Below are positions 51,974 to 60,490 of a DNA stretch of 64,000 nt, piece by piece (within the stretch, counting starts at the first letter, position 1; each line of letters begins with the position of its first letter). The notes under the pieces were generated by a model, which made no database searches, was not told the origin of the DNA, and saw nothing but the letters and a program-made list of their open reading frames with translations. Made by a program: the position numbers and the translations under genes. The stretch is from NCBI RefSeq assembly GCF_964033635.1, contig NZ_OZ035533.1:3038001-3102000 (forward strand). The letters are read 5' to 3'. The DNA is from Chitinophaga sp. MM2321. Its GTDB lineage: Bacteria; Bacteroidota; Bacteroidia; Chitinophagales; Chitinophagaceae.

Positions 51974-52438
51974 TTATTGTGCCCAACTATGTTGCGATTT
52001 ATCAAATACAATTTTCTTACGATTGTCAGGATCATACAAAACACTAAATTTATAACCCGCTCGAAACATATCCGCCTGTGCAGCTGGTATATCCTCCACC
52101 ATTTTTGCTGCCCAGGTTTCGCCGTTATTGTTGGTAACATTCACTTCCATTTTCAGGATGTAACTTTTATCAACACCGCCCGTTATCATTATTATACTTC
52201 CCTTATCGCATTGTATGACCATTGCCGTTGCCGGCATGCCGTTAGTGATCGTCCGGGATTGTGCAATCTTCCTACAAAGAAGCACTACCAGGAATATAAC
52301 AACCAGTACAATAACTAAAACAACAAGTGCATAACCTGTATTTATCATTTTAAACATTCCACCTGCCCAGAAACCTAATAAAACCAGTATGATGGGAATA
52401 GAAGTCAAGGCAATTTGAATAAAGGTTGATTTTTTCAT
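51974..52438 (-). CDS. Small membrane protein, unknown function
   Basis: 154 residues. Two hydrophobic helices at about 8-25 and 32-55 (A-L-V-V-L-V-I-V-L-V-V-I-F-L-V-V-L-L) are followed by a soluble beta domain of about 95 residues (G-M-P-A-T-A-M-V-I-Q-C, V-T-N-N-N-G-E-T-W-A). Not recognised by family. It lies between the RCC1 and LemA genes with short gaps (42 and 69 bases), so it likely belongs to the same membrane module. Confidence 0.7.
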   Translation of the reverse strand: MKKSTFIQIALTSIPIILVLLGFWAGGMFKMINTGYALVVLVIVLVVIFLVVLLCRKIAQSRTITNGMPATAMVIQCDKGSIIMITGGVDKSYILKMEVNVTNNNGETWAAKMVEDIPAAQADMFRAGYKFSVLYDPDNRKKIVFDKSQHSWAQ

Positions 52439-52480
52439 AACATTATTTTTCTCTTAAAGATGTACACCGGTAATTCATCA

Positions 52481-53488
52481 TTAAAATTTAATCTGTTCAA
52501 ACCTACTTCTATCACTCAATCCGGTTCCAGTGCCTAATTGCCCACTTCCATTGCTGCCGGCACTCCAGACAGTACCGTCATTTTTTACAATAATTGTATG
52601 ATAGCTTCCGGCACTCATTTGCTTTACATTGTCCGCTACTTTTTCAAAGCGACCGATGTTGTTATTGTTGCCGTTGCCCAATTGTCCGAAATCGTTCAGC
52701 CCTGCAACCCAAACTGTACCATCTGTTTTTAAAACCAAAGTGTGGCCAGATCCGGCGAAGGCTTCTTTTACGCCATTGAGGATTTCTTTGGGATCGTGAA
52801 CGGTGTAAGTACTATTATCCCCCAATTGCCCGGCGCCGTCAAAACCAACGCCCCAAAGTATACCGTCAGATTTTACAAAAAGGGAAAACTGGTTGCCTGC
52901 ACTCGTCTGCACAACATTGGAAGCTATTTTAACAGGCGTACTTTTGTGTGCATCTGTACCATCTCCTAATTGATAAGCCGAATTGTTACCGCAAGACCAA
53001 AGTGTTCCGTTCGTTTTTAAAATAAGTGAATGCGCCATAGCTGTGGACACTATTTTTACATTGTCCATTATTTTTACAGGTGTGTTTTGATTATTGGTAT
53101 TTCCATTGCCCAACTGCCCGAAAACATTGTTTCCCATAACCCAAAGCGAGTGGTCACTTTTCACATAAAAACTGAAATTTTTGCCGGCAGCGATTCCAAG
53201 CACATCGGTTGCAATTTGTACGGGAGAATGTTGGTCATTATTATTTCCATTCCCCAATTGTCCGAAATCATTGCTACCTACAACCCAAAGTGTTTTATCC
53301 GTTTTCAAAATCAAAGAGTGGTATTCTCCGGCAGCCATGTCAATCACGTTTTCCATCACCTTTATGGGTAGATACTGCGATGTGCTGCAGGAGTACCCTA
53401 ATTGATATTTGCTGTTGTTACCACAGGCCCAAAGGTTATTTTGTTCATCTATAAAAAATGTCGATGCGAAAGATGCTATTGTTACCAT
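52481..53488 (-). CDS. RCC1-repeat propeller protein
   Basis: 335 residues made almost wholly of about six RCC1 repeats, each with H-S-L-I-L-K-T or F-S-F-Y-V-K-S, then L-W-x-x-G-x-N-x-x-x-Q-L-G-x-G. This predicts a seven-blade-like propeller. Eukaryotic RCC1 is a nucleotide exchange factor; bacterial RCC1-repeat proteins are mostly uncharacterised. No signal peptide or membrane segment is visible, which is odd next to envelope genes. It is early in a nearly continuous minus-strand run with LemA and DUF2207. Confidence 0.88.
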   Translation of the reverse strand: MVTIASFASTFFIDEQNNLWACGNNSKYQLGYSCSTSQYLPIKVMENVIDMAAGEYHSLILKTDKTLWVVGSNDFGQLGNGNNNDQHSPVQIATDVLGIAAGKNFSFYVKSDHSLWVMGNNVFGQLGNGNTNNQNTPVKIMDNVKIVSTAMAHSLILKTNGTLWSCGNNSAYQLGDGTDAHKSTPVKIASNVVQTSAGNQFSLFVKSDGILWGVGFDGAGQLGDNSTYTVHDPKEILNGVKEAFAGSGHTLVLKTDGTVWVAGLNDFGQLGNGNNNNIGRFEKVADNVKQMSAGSYHTIIVKNDGTVWSAGSNGSGQLGTGTGLSDRSRFEQIKF

Positions 53489-53557
53489 AATTTTTTCGTT
53501 TGAAAGATAAAGGCAATAACAAAATACTACCAGCCATCAGGCAGGGTAATCTGTAGT

Positions 53558-53900
53558 TCATATAAGGCCATTGTTATTTTTAATGCCCGAAGCGTGTATT
53601 TTGCACGTTTCAGTTACAAATAGATTAGCATCGTTTTTATCATCCGAAAAGTCATTTGGAAAATCTATATTTTCTTCATACCAGGTTTGGGTTTTTGTAT
53701 TAAAAGGAGCCAATTGATATTTCAGGTATTTTGGGCCGGATATTTTTTCAAAGGTAAGTGCATCGGTATCATAGATATAGCCCTGTACATTGTCATTAGA
53801 TGGTGTAGTTTTCATCATCTTTAGAAGAACAAGCTGTAAAAATAGCTGCACATAACAATAATATGCTTAATAATGTGCTATAAAAAAATTCCATTTTCAT
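53558..53900 (-). pseudogene. Small lipoprotein gene with a one-base frameshift
   Basis: From the ATG at 53898-53900 one frame gives a lipoprotein start (M-K-M-E-F-F-Y-S then L-L-L-C-A-A-I-F-T-A-C-S-S-K-D-D-E) and stops after N-Y-T-I. The neighbouring frame continues as K-T-T-P-S-N-D-N-V-Q-G-Y-I-Y-D to the stop at 53558. Removing one base near 53813 would join both into a protein of about 113 residues. Either a real mutation or a sequencing indel. No family recognised. It lies 70 bases upstream of the RCC1 gene. Confidence 0.6.
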
Positions 53901-54026
53901 ATTGATTTGGATAAGTACTTTGTTATCATTTAAGTGTTACGCTGATAGCAAAAGTAGGACAGTCCTAAACTTTAGAATAGGAAAAAAAGGACAAACAAGT
54001 CTTATAGAAATATTGAAATCAAGTTT

Positions 54027-54824
54027 TTATTTATCGTTTAGTGTTCGATAAGCTGTAGGCTTAAAACCGGAGAAATACTTGAATTCTGCTGCAAAATGAG
54101 AATTGTCATAAAACCCAAAATCAAGGGCAAGCGAAGTCAGGTTTTTAGTTTCATTACGATCTATCATTTCCTTTACCGCATTGAATCGAACTATGCGGGA
54201 ATAGAGTTTCGGAGCGATACCAAGATAGCTCAAAAATGCTCTTTCCAGTGTTTTACGGGAAGTGTTGGTCTGGTTTTGAAGGTCTTTAATAGACATAGAA
54301 CCCTTTGAGTTTGTGATTAGTGATACCGCATTTTGCACATTATCTACCCTGTAGTGCAAACTGGTGCATGTATACTTGTCAATGAGAAACTTTTCAAGAA
54401 CCGATAAGGTTTTCTCCAATGAAGGAGCCGATTGCATTTCATCACAAAGCAACTCTAGTTCATTGCCCCAAATATCTTCGGCAGCAATAATCCGGTTGGC
54501 AATGTACTCCATATTAATCCCTGTTATTTTGCTGATCCCCAAAGGCTTAAATTTTACACCTATTATATCTATGCCCTTTTCATTTGTAGTGCCCTCCCTA
54601 TAGCCAACCGGCTGACCAAAAAGATAAACCTGTTTATCCAATTGTAATATTTCACCACCATAAGCATGTTGTTCCTGCTGTTTTTTAAAATTGAAGGTCA
54701 ACCCTTGCAAAAGCGGTGTTGCATAATGTTGGATAGCCGCCCCGGTCATTTCCGCCTTAGCATACCAGTAATGCTCTACCACATCGGCTAAAATTGTTAC
54801 GGGGCTGAAGATTCTGTATATCAT
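54027..54824 (-). CDS. AraC-family transcriptional regulator (paralog A)
   Basis: About 265 residues from the Met at 54824; the frame also has an ATG at 54869, but the neighbouring paralog begins at the same M-I-Y-R position. An N-terminal ligand/dimerisation region (V-V-E-H-Y-W-Y-A, H-Y-A-T-P-L-L-Q-G-L-T-F-N-F, I-I-G-V-K-F-K-P-L-G-I) is followed by the AraC DNA-binding pair: Q-T-N-T-S-R-K-T-L-E-R-A-F and L-A-L-D-F-G-F-Y-D-N-S-H-F. The ligand is unknown. It is closely similar to the gene at 54973, suggesting tandem duplication. Confidence 0.9.
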   Translation of the reverse strand: MIYRIFSPVTILADVVEHYWYAKAEMTGAAIQHYATPLLQGLTFNFKKQQEQHAYGGEILQLDKQVYLFGQPVGYREGTTNEKGIDIIGVKFKPLGISKITGINMEYIANRIIAAEDIWGNELELLCDEMQSAPSLEKTLSVLEKFLIDKYTCTSLHYRVDNVQNAVSLITNSKGSMSIKDLQNQTNTSRKTLERAFLSYLGIAPKLYSRIVRFNAVKEMIDRNETKNLTSLALDFGFYDNSHFAAEFKYFSGFKPTAYRTLNDK

Positions 54825-54972
54825 TTGGTTAAACGGTATTGCAGTGGGCAAAGAACCTTTGTTATTCAAATATACCCTACATTAATAACCAGGTTCTTGT
54901 GATATTACAAATATATACAGGTTCAGATAACGGGGTAAGGAAAAAAGGGACAAAAAGATGGCTATTGGCAAG

Positions 54973-55815
54973 CTAAAAAATTGATCCATTCTCCCTAAAG
55001 TGGGCATTTTTCAAGCGTGCAAGCCTGATATTTTCTATATATTCAGTTGGTGTAAGACCAGAAAAACGTTTAAAATTGGCAGAAAGATGGGAATTGTCAT
55101 AGTATCCTATATCATAGGCAATATCAGAAACAGACAGACAAGGACTACAATCCATCATTTGCTTTACAGCATTGAAACGCACAATACCAGAATAAAGCTT
55201 TGGCATCAAACCCAAATAATGTAAAAATGCCCTTTCTAACGTTTTACGTGAGGTATTGGTCTGAACCTGAAGAGTTTTAATGTCTATTGCACCTTTTGAT
55301 TGGTCTATTAATTCTATTGCCTTTTGCACACTATTTGCCCGATAATGCAATGAAGTACTTTTGTACTTTTTAATTAGAAATTCTTCGAGAACTAAAATAG
55401 TCTGTTCAAGCGACCATGCAGATTGCATTTCATCACAAAGCAGTTCCAACTCCTTACCCCAAATATCCTCGGCAGGAATAATCTGGTCTGCTATCCATTC
55501 CATATTGATACCAGTAATTTTGGTAATCCCCAAGGGCTTAAACTTAACGCCCAATATATTTACTCCATTCTCATTTGTTGTAATTACTCTGGGACTGGTA
55601 GGCTGCCCGAACAGATAGACTTGCTTGTCTAAATTTAGTGTTTTGTTATTATAAGTATGTTGTTCAGATTGCTTCTTGAAATTAAATGCCAATCCCTGTA
55701 AAAGAGGAGTTGGATAATGTTGAATAGCAGCTGCTGTCAAATCAATGCTGGCATACCAATAATGTTCTACAATATCGTATAAGTAAGGCGCGGGATGGAA
55801 CACTCTGTAGATCAT
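54973..55815 (-). CDS. AraC-family transcriptional regulator (paralog B)
   Basis: 280 residues in the same layout as the gene downstream: D-I-V-E-H-Y-W-Y-A near the start, H-Y-P-T-P-L-L-Q-G-L-A-F-N-F, and the C-terminal helix-turn-helix pair (Q-T-N-T-S-R-K-T-L-E-R-A-F and I-A-Y-D-I-G-Y-Y-D-N-S-H-L). By eye well over half of aligned residues match paralog A. It has an extra C-terminal tail (R-L-A-R-L-K-N-A-H-F). The two are separated by about 150 bases. Target genes cannot be told from sequence; neighbours include the DUF1254 protein and the AraC copy itself. Confidence 0.9.
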   Translation of the reverse strand: MIYRVFHPAPYLYDIVEHYWYASIDLTAAAIQHYPTPLLQGLAFNFKKQSEQHTYNNKTLNLDKQVYLFGQPTSPRVITTNENGVNILGVKFKPLGITKITGINMEWIADQIIPAEDIWGKELELLCDEMQSAWSLEQTILVLEEFLIKKYKSTSLHYRANSVQKAIELIDQSKGAIDIKTLQVQTNTSRKTLERAFLHYLGLMPKLYSGIVRFNAVKQMMDCSPCLSVSDIAYDIGYYDNSHLSANFKRFSGLTPTEYIENIRLARLKNAHFRENGSIF

Positions 55816-55870
55816 AAGTATCTATCATTACAAACATGACCTAATTTAATAAAAAACACGCTAAAACGGA

Positions 55871-56089
55871 TCAAGTTAAATTCTTGGGGATAAATAAAAT
55901 GCATAATGATAGACGAACAAATAAGGCCCGCACCGTTGCATTGCCAACAGCGGCAGCTTCGCTTAATATTTTCTTCATTCGCTCATCCGGTGCAAATTTC
56001 TTTCCTTTTTCGATTCCAATGGATGCAAGTAAGCCAGGCGTTTCGGTATCTATAGCTTCGTCTTTCTTGCCTTTTTCATGATGAGTTTC
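55871..56089 (-). pseudogene. Internal fragment of a second DUF1254/DUF1214 protein
   Basis: Minus-strand translation gives T-P-G-L-L-A-S-I-G-I-E-K-G-K-K-F-A-P-D-E-R followed by A-A-A-V-G-N-A-T-V-R-A-L-F. The intact gene just upstream has L-L-A-S-I-G-I-E-K-G-K-S-F-Q-P-D and then A-A-K-T-A-S-A-V-A-R. The similarity covers about 55919-56077 and is lost on both sides, with a stop in frame at 56090-56092. It is a leftover piece of a paralog, not a complete gene. Confidence 0.72.
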
Positions 56090-56128
56090 TTAAAATAGTG
56101 ATTATAACAGTATGTCAGATCTTCCAAC

Positions 56129-57646
56129 TCATTTTACTTCTTTGATATCATCCGGTTTCCAGGTTTTATCAAAGAACGGTTCCAATGGTCCATAAAATCT
56201 CATTATGGTAAACCAACCTTTACCTGAAACGGTTTTAATCCAATTTTTACCTTTCCCTTTGGGCTCGTCCGGACCAAAATAAACGTCAATGGAACCGTCG
56301 CTGTTACCCTGTGGACCAGTGTACTGGCTCAGGGACGGGAATAAGTTCCCATTGCGAAGCATGGAACGGCTTTGCGCATCATATACAACAACTGACCAGA
56401 AATTTTTAACCGGAATATCAGCGGGGATGTGTAACACATAATTTTTGGCGCCATCAAGAAAGTCACCGTTTGCATCCCGCGGGGTCCACAAATATTGTGA
56501 TCCTCCACCTACTATTTTTTTCACCATAGCCGGCGACATGCCGATAGCGATATAGGCAAAGCCAGCCCGTCTGTCGGTATTTACATAACCCTGTGTATCC
56601 CATGTAGCACTTCCTCCAATAAAAGCAAATTCCCAGTGCCTGTCATTATACACCAGTTTTGCCGTATCGGCAGAAGCAAAACTATTGACACGCGCCACAG
56701 CCGAAGCCGTTTTAGCAGCGTCTTCTAACAGTGCTGTACGGTCTGCATCCGGTTGAAAAGATTTACCTTTTTCAATTCCGATAGAAGCAAGCAAAAACCG
56801 TTCACTGGTTTGCAACCGTTCATCCGGTTCCTGTGTTATCAGCTCAGCAAGATCTTCAAAAAAATGATAGTTATCACTAAATATGGTACTGACTTCTTTA
56901 CCGGAACCATTTACAATGGTCGTTGCTAGTGGGTTGGATGCAGCAGAAAGCGGGTATATTTTTGTTGTCTTCATTAATGCAACTGCCTTATCGGGTTTTC
57001 CGTCCTGCATAAAGCCACGTACTCCCAAACTCACCTTAAATGTGGTACACTTCAGTGTTATATATCCCTTTGGAAGGTCGCCTGAATATCCGGGAGGCAA
57101 CAGCAGAAATTTTCCGCCCATACCTTTATCCTCACCGGTTGGCCCAATACCGGCTATTTCATTTTGCCACATGTCACTGATCCCTCCCAGCATCATTGCA
57201 GGTACCTCTACCACCACCGGGCCATCGCGCTTAAGATCAAACGAAGACAGACCATACACAGTTTCCGTATTGCCGGTAAGCAGCAATGTCTCGCTGTCCA
57301 TCAACGTTTCCCAAATAACTACCTGGTTAGGTGTGGCCACCCCAGCAGCAGCAACGCCTTTCCATACATTATACCACGACACGGCATGCATCTGATCCAG
57401 GTATACTTCAATCGCACGGCTATATACCAGGGCATCAGATAGTTTTTTAACAGCATCAGCGGTTGGATAACCGTTTCTAAATTCGAAGTCGCCCAGTCTC
57501 GATTTTACAGTTGCCGTTCCGATCCAGCCATGAGCGTCAACACCTACTTTTGTAGAATCTCCCGTTTTTGTGTTATCTCCTGTTTTGGGAGTAGTATTGC
57601 ATGCTGCCAATAACAGTACAAGAATGAATGACAAATTGTATTTCAT
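56129..57646 (-). CDS. DUF1254/DUF1214 domain lipoprotein
   Basis: 505 residues from the Met at 57646, which gives a lipoprotein signal with a lipobox at L-L-A-A-C. The frame could begin at 57730 but that would add 28 residues ahead of the signal. DUF1254 lies around residues 45-180 of this form (F-R-N-G-Y-P-T, Q-V-V-I-W-E-T-L-M-D-S, V-V-V-E-V-P) and DUF1214 toward the end (N-Y-V-L-H-I-P-A-D-I-P-V-K-N-F-W-S-V-V-V-Y-D, G-S-I-D-V-Y-F-G-P). Proteins of this pair are widespread in bacteria with no settled function. A fragment of a paralog lies directly downstream. Confidence 0.88.
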   Translation of the reverse strand: MKYNLSFILVLLLAACNTTPKTGDNTKTGDSTKVGVDAHGWIGTATVKSRLGDFEFRNGYPTADAVKKLSDALVYSRAIEVYLDQMHAVSWYNVWKGVAAAGVATPNQVVIWETLMDSETLLLTGNTETVYGLSSFDLKRDGPVVVEVPAMMLGGISDMWQNEIAGIGPTGEDKGMGGKFLLLPPGYSGDLPKGYITLKCTTFKVSLGVRGFMQDGKPDKAVALMKTTKIYPLSAASNPLATTIVNGSGKEVSTIFSDNYHFFEDLAELITQEPDERLQTSERFLLASIGIEKGKSFQPDADRTALLEDAAKTASAVARVNSFASADTAKLVYNDRHWEFAFIGGSATWDTQGYVNTDRRAGFAYIAIGMSPAMVKKIVGGGSQYLWTPRDANGDFLDGAKNYVLHIPADIPVKNFWSVVVYDAQSRSMLRNGNLFPSLSQYTGPQGNSDGSIDVYFGPDEPKGKGKNWIKTVSGKGWFTIMRFYGPLEPFFDKTWKPDDIKEVK

Positions 57647-58151
57647 ATAAATAGTTAGTTGTTCACAATAATTCCAAATCAAACTGCATGATTGATCGCT
57701 TTGGGCAAGCTGGAATGACGATTGTGGCATTAAATAATATTTAATACGCCACCTTGTGCGTGCACACAGTTACCCAAATTTGTTTGCTTATGCTTAGAGA
57801 TGGAATGCTAACTAATTAGCCGAGGAATAGGTTGACTGACAATGATATAGGGGATATTTACCGATATTAATGACTATTCTAACAATATAAATCAGTGACA
57901 ATATAAAGGTGTCCTGAATGAAATTACAGCCAATCGTTACTTCATTAACCCATAAGGATCCTGTTTTGTTTAAAGTAATTCCAGATTTCGCCGGGTATTT
58001 GAAGTATCAGGTGAGCGTCAAAAAACTGATTAACAGGGACAAAGGATTTTAATACAACTGCCGATCTTGTGCAGATTGCTACAAAAGCAACAAAAAGTCC
58101 CTGCTTCCGAAAGAAACAGGGATTTGAAAGAAACTTATACTTTTGAAACAA
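57647..58151. other. gap between the DUF1254 gene and the SDR fragment, with a possible 44-codon gene
   Basis: About 505 bases. A plus-strand frame at 57918-58052 starts with ATG and encodes 44 residues (M-K-L-Q-P-I-V-T-S-L-T-H-K-D...V-K-K-L-I-N-R-D-K-G-F) with no known match and a weak upstream AGG. It may be a small protein or chance. A short hairpin with TCCCTG and CAGGGA arms lies near 58097-58122. Nothing else convincing was seen. Confidence 0.35.
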
Positions 58152-58208
58152 TTATTTTAGTGCGTAGTTGGTGAAACCACCGTCAACCAATAATTCCGTC
58201 CCATTGTC
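58152..58208 (-). pseudogene. 3' fragment of a third SDR gene
   Basis: Minus-strand reading gives N-G-T-E-L-L-V-D-G-G-F-T-N-Y-A-L-K-stop, a typical SDR C-terminus (compare G-x-x-L-x-V-D-G-G). It lies 23 bases downstream of an intact SDR gene whose own C-terminus differs (G-E-Q-I-S-V-S-G-G-M-Y-G-F). The rest of the gene is absent. Confidence 0.7.
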
Positions 58209-58231
58209 TTTCCTTTTTTTTGTTTATAAAT

Positions 58232-58990
58232 TTAAAAACCATACATACCCCCCGAAACGGAAATTTGCTCTCCCGTAATCCAGGCTGCATCATCGGAAGC
58301 AAGAAATACGGCAGCTTTCGCAATATCTTCGGGCTGACCTCTACGACCAAGCGGTGTATTGGTAATAAACATTGTTTCATACACACTGCCGGTAGTGACG
58401 CCCGCACTACGTGCACCTTCAGTTTCTGTAGCGCCTGGTAAAATAGAATTGATACGAATGTTTTTTGCACCCAGTTCTTTCGACAAAGAAATCGTTATGG
58501 CATCTAATGCCGCTTTAGTTGCAGAGTACAACGAGGCTGCCGGAAGTGGCATTTTGCTTGCACCCGAGCTGATATTGATGATATTGCCACCCTTATCGCC
58601 AAACAGTTTCAAAGATACCTGGATAGCAAGTATTGCCCCCAAAACATTGACGTTGAAATGCTGATGAAAAGATGCTGCTGTTACCTGTTCAATAGGTGTG
58701 TATCCTTGATAGGCCGCGTTGTTTACCAAAATATCCAACGTGCCGAAAGCCTTCTTTGTTTCTTCAAACAACCTGATTACATCGGCTTCTTTCGATACAT
58801 CAGCCTGTACCGAAATGGCTATTCCTCCATTATCGGTTATCTCCTTAACCACGCTATCTGCGCCTTCTTTGCTTGAAGCATAATTCACAACTACCTTTGC
58901 GCCTTCTGCTGCAAAATATTTGGCAATAGATGCACCTATTCCTTTTGAAGCACCGGTAACTACCGCTACTTTATTTTTTAATCTACTCAT
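58232..58990 (-). CDS. Short-chain dehydrogenase/reductase (copy 1)
   Basis: 252 residues, standard for classical SDRs. Nucleotide-binding T-G-A-S-K-G-I-G near residue 13, N-N-A near 90, and the catalytic Ser plus Y-S-A-T-K (Tyr/Lys pair) near 155. Cofactor preference: V-N-Y-A-S-S-K after strand 2 is compatible with NADP(H). Substrate unknown. A 29-base leader containing its start codon is almost identical to the leader of the neighbouring SDR gene at 59900, so the pair probably arose by tandem duplication. Confidence 0.93.
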   Translation of the reverse strand: MSRLKNKVAVVTGASKGIGASIAKYFAAEGAKVVVNYASSKEGADSVVKEITDNGGIAISVQADVSKEADVIRLFEETKKAFGTLDILVNNAAYQGYTPIEQVTAASFHQHFNVNVLGAILAIQVSLKLFGDKGGNIINISSGASKMPLPAASLYSATKAALDAITISLSKELGAKNIRINSILPGATETEGARSAGVTTGSVYETMFITNTPLGRRGQPEDIAKAAVFLASDDAAWITGEQISVSGGMYGF

Positions 58991-59129
58991 TATTTATATT
59001 ATTTAAGATTTGAGGGTTTAATATTCCGGGAAGCTATCAGCTTCCGTAACCTACCAAAGTAACCGGCAATAGTCCTGGCTCCCTGATATAATAATCGCGG
59101 GCACATGCTATTGCTGGTTGTTGATAAGT

Positions 59130-59900
59130 TTATTTCACTGAGAAGGTATTAGCCATACCGCCATCCGCTAAGATATCGGTACCTACGATGAATGTTGAAT
59201 CGTCGGAGGCTAAAAAAACAGCCGTTTTCCCGATCTCAGCCGGAGTCCCTTGTCTGCCAAGCGGCGTAAGGTCTATCCAGACCTGCTTTACCTGGTCCAC
59301 CAGATCCGGCGGTACCATCTTTCCAAAAACCGGCGTATCAATTGAGCCAGGCGAAATTGTATTCACCCTTATTCTCCTTGACAATAAATCGAGCGATAAG
59401 CCTCTGGCCAATGAAATAACGGCTGCTTTTGCAGCGGCATATATTGTCGCTCCGGGTGCAGCCCGATGTGCGGCGTTCGACGCGATCAGTATGATGGAAG
59501 CGCCGTCATTTAAATAAGGAAGTGATTTTTTTACAGTAAAATAGGCGCTTTTTAAATTCAGTTCCATATAGCGGTCGTAACCTTCTTCCGTTACATCGGT
59601 TATCGCCATCAAGGGAATCCCGTCCACAACGCCACCTGCATTCACTACCAATGCGTCTATCTTCCCAAACTTATCAGCCGTAGTCCTATACAGGTTCTCC
59701 AGGTCATCAAGATTTGTTACGTCTCCTTTTACACCTATAAAATTATCACCCAGGATTTCAACCGCGCTGTTCAACGTAGTCTCATTTCTTCCGGCGATTG
59801 CACCGACTGCGCCTTCGTTTTTAAATGCTTCAGCAATACCAAACCCGATACCGCTATTGCCGCCTGTAATCACGGCAACCTTGTTTTTCAGCTTACTCAT
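59130..59900 (-). CDS. Short-chain dehydrogenase/reductase (copy 2)
   Basis: 256 residues. T-G-G-N-S-G-I-G near residue 13, V-N-A-G-G near 92, and Y-A-A-A-K near 156 with Ser in I-A-S-N. Overall classical SDR. Strand-2 context I-A-G-R-N-E-T suggests NADP(H) use. It is 140 bases upstream of copy 1 on the same strand, with an HxlR regulator transcribed the other way from 60007. The shared intergenic region holds the palindrome at 59943-59963, so this gene, and perhaps copy 1 with it, is the likely target of that regulator. Confidence 0.93.
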   Translation of the reverse strand: MSKLKNKVAVITGGNSGIGFGIAEAFKNEGAVGAIAGRNETTLNSAVEILGDNFIGVKGDVTNLDDLENLYRTTADKFGKIDALVVNAGGVVDGIPLMAITDVTEEGYDRYMELNLKSAYFTVKKSLPYLNDGASIILIASNAAHRAAPGATIYAAAKAAVISLARGLSLDLLSRRIRVNTISPGSIDTPVFGKMVPPDLVDQVKQVWIDLTPLGRQGTPAEIGKTAVFLASDDSTFIVGTDILADGGMANTFSVK

Positions 59901-59942
59901 TATTTCTATTATTTAAGATTTGAGCAACAAAGTTAGATTAGT

Positions 59943-59963
59943 AAAGTTACTTTTAGTAACTTT
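59943..59963. promoter_or_regulatory. HxlR-type operator palindrome
   Basis: AAAGTTACT, spacer TTT, AGTAACTTT: perfect 9-bp arms. It lies 43 bases from the start of the SDR gene on one side and 44 bases from the HxlR start on the other, the expected place for a regulator controlling a divergent pair. Confidence 0.75.
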
Positions 59964-60006
59964 GTACTGAAAAATAACAGTAACATCGGTGTAACCAAGT
60001 AACATT

Positions 60007-60363
60007 ATGGGGTGTAAAATCGAAGAGTTCCAACAGGAACAAAAGAAAAGAATGAGAGCCGTTCAAGATTCAATGGACGTGCTGAATGGGAAATGGAAGA
60101 TTTCCATTATCTCGTCTATTTGCTGTTATGGTAAAAGACGATTTTCAGACATTTTGAATGATGTGAACGGAATTTCCAACAGGATGTTGAGCAAAGAATT
60201 AAAGGAATTGGAAATAAACCAGTTGATAAAACGAACTGTTTTAGATACACAACCCATAACCGTTCAATATGAACTCACGGAACACGGCAATACGCTACAA
60301 ACCATAATCAGCAATCTTACAGATTGGGGAATTGTACACCGGAAGAGAATTGTCGGGAAATAA
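60007..60363 (+). CDS. HxlR-family winged-helix regulator
   Basis: 118 residues. It matches the HxlR pattern: V-L-N-G-K-W-K-I-S-I-I-S-S-I near 25, R-R-F-S-D-I-L-N-D-V-N-G-I-S-N-R-M-L-S-K-E-L-K-E-L-E recognition region, then Y-E-L-T-E-H-G wing end. An early Cys (Cys3) is present; in some HxlR proteins a similarly placed Cys senses electrophiles or quinones, so a redox role is possible. It is divergent from the SDR pair, with the palindrome between. Confidence 0.93.
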   Translation: MGCKIEEFQQEQKKRMRAVQDSMDVLNGKWKISIISSICCYGKRRFSDILNDVNGISNRMLSKELKELEINQLIKRTVLDTQPITVQYELTEHGNTLQTIISNLTDWGIVHRKRIVGK

Positions 60364-60490
60364 TTTTCAGTTTTTGATGGACTAATTTGGAATTCATGAT
60401 TCCAGGCGGCCAATTCTTCCGGGACTATCAATCTGACACGTTGCCAAAATTGGTCTGGTTCAGAAGGAAATAACATTGAGGGCATAGCAT

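Noticed and set aside
60264..60485. Minus-strand frame after the HxlR gene that looked like a possible transposase remnant.
   Set aside because: No catalytic motif or inverted repeats are visible; too short to support.
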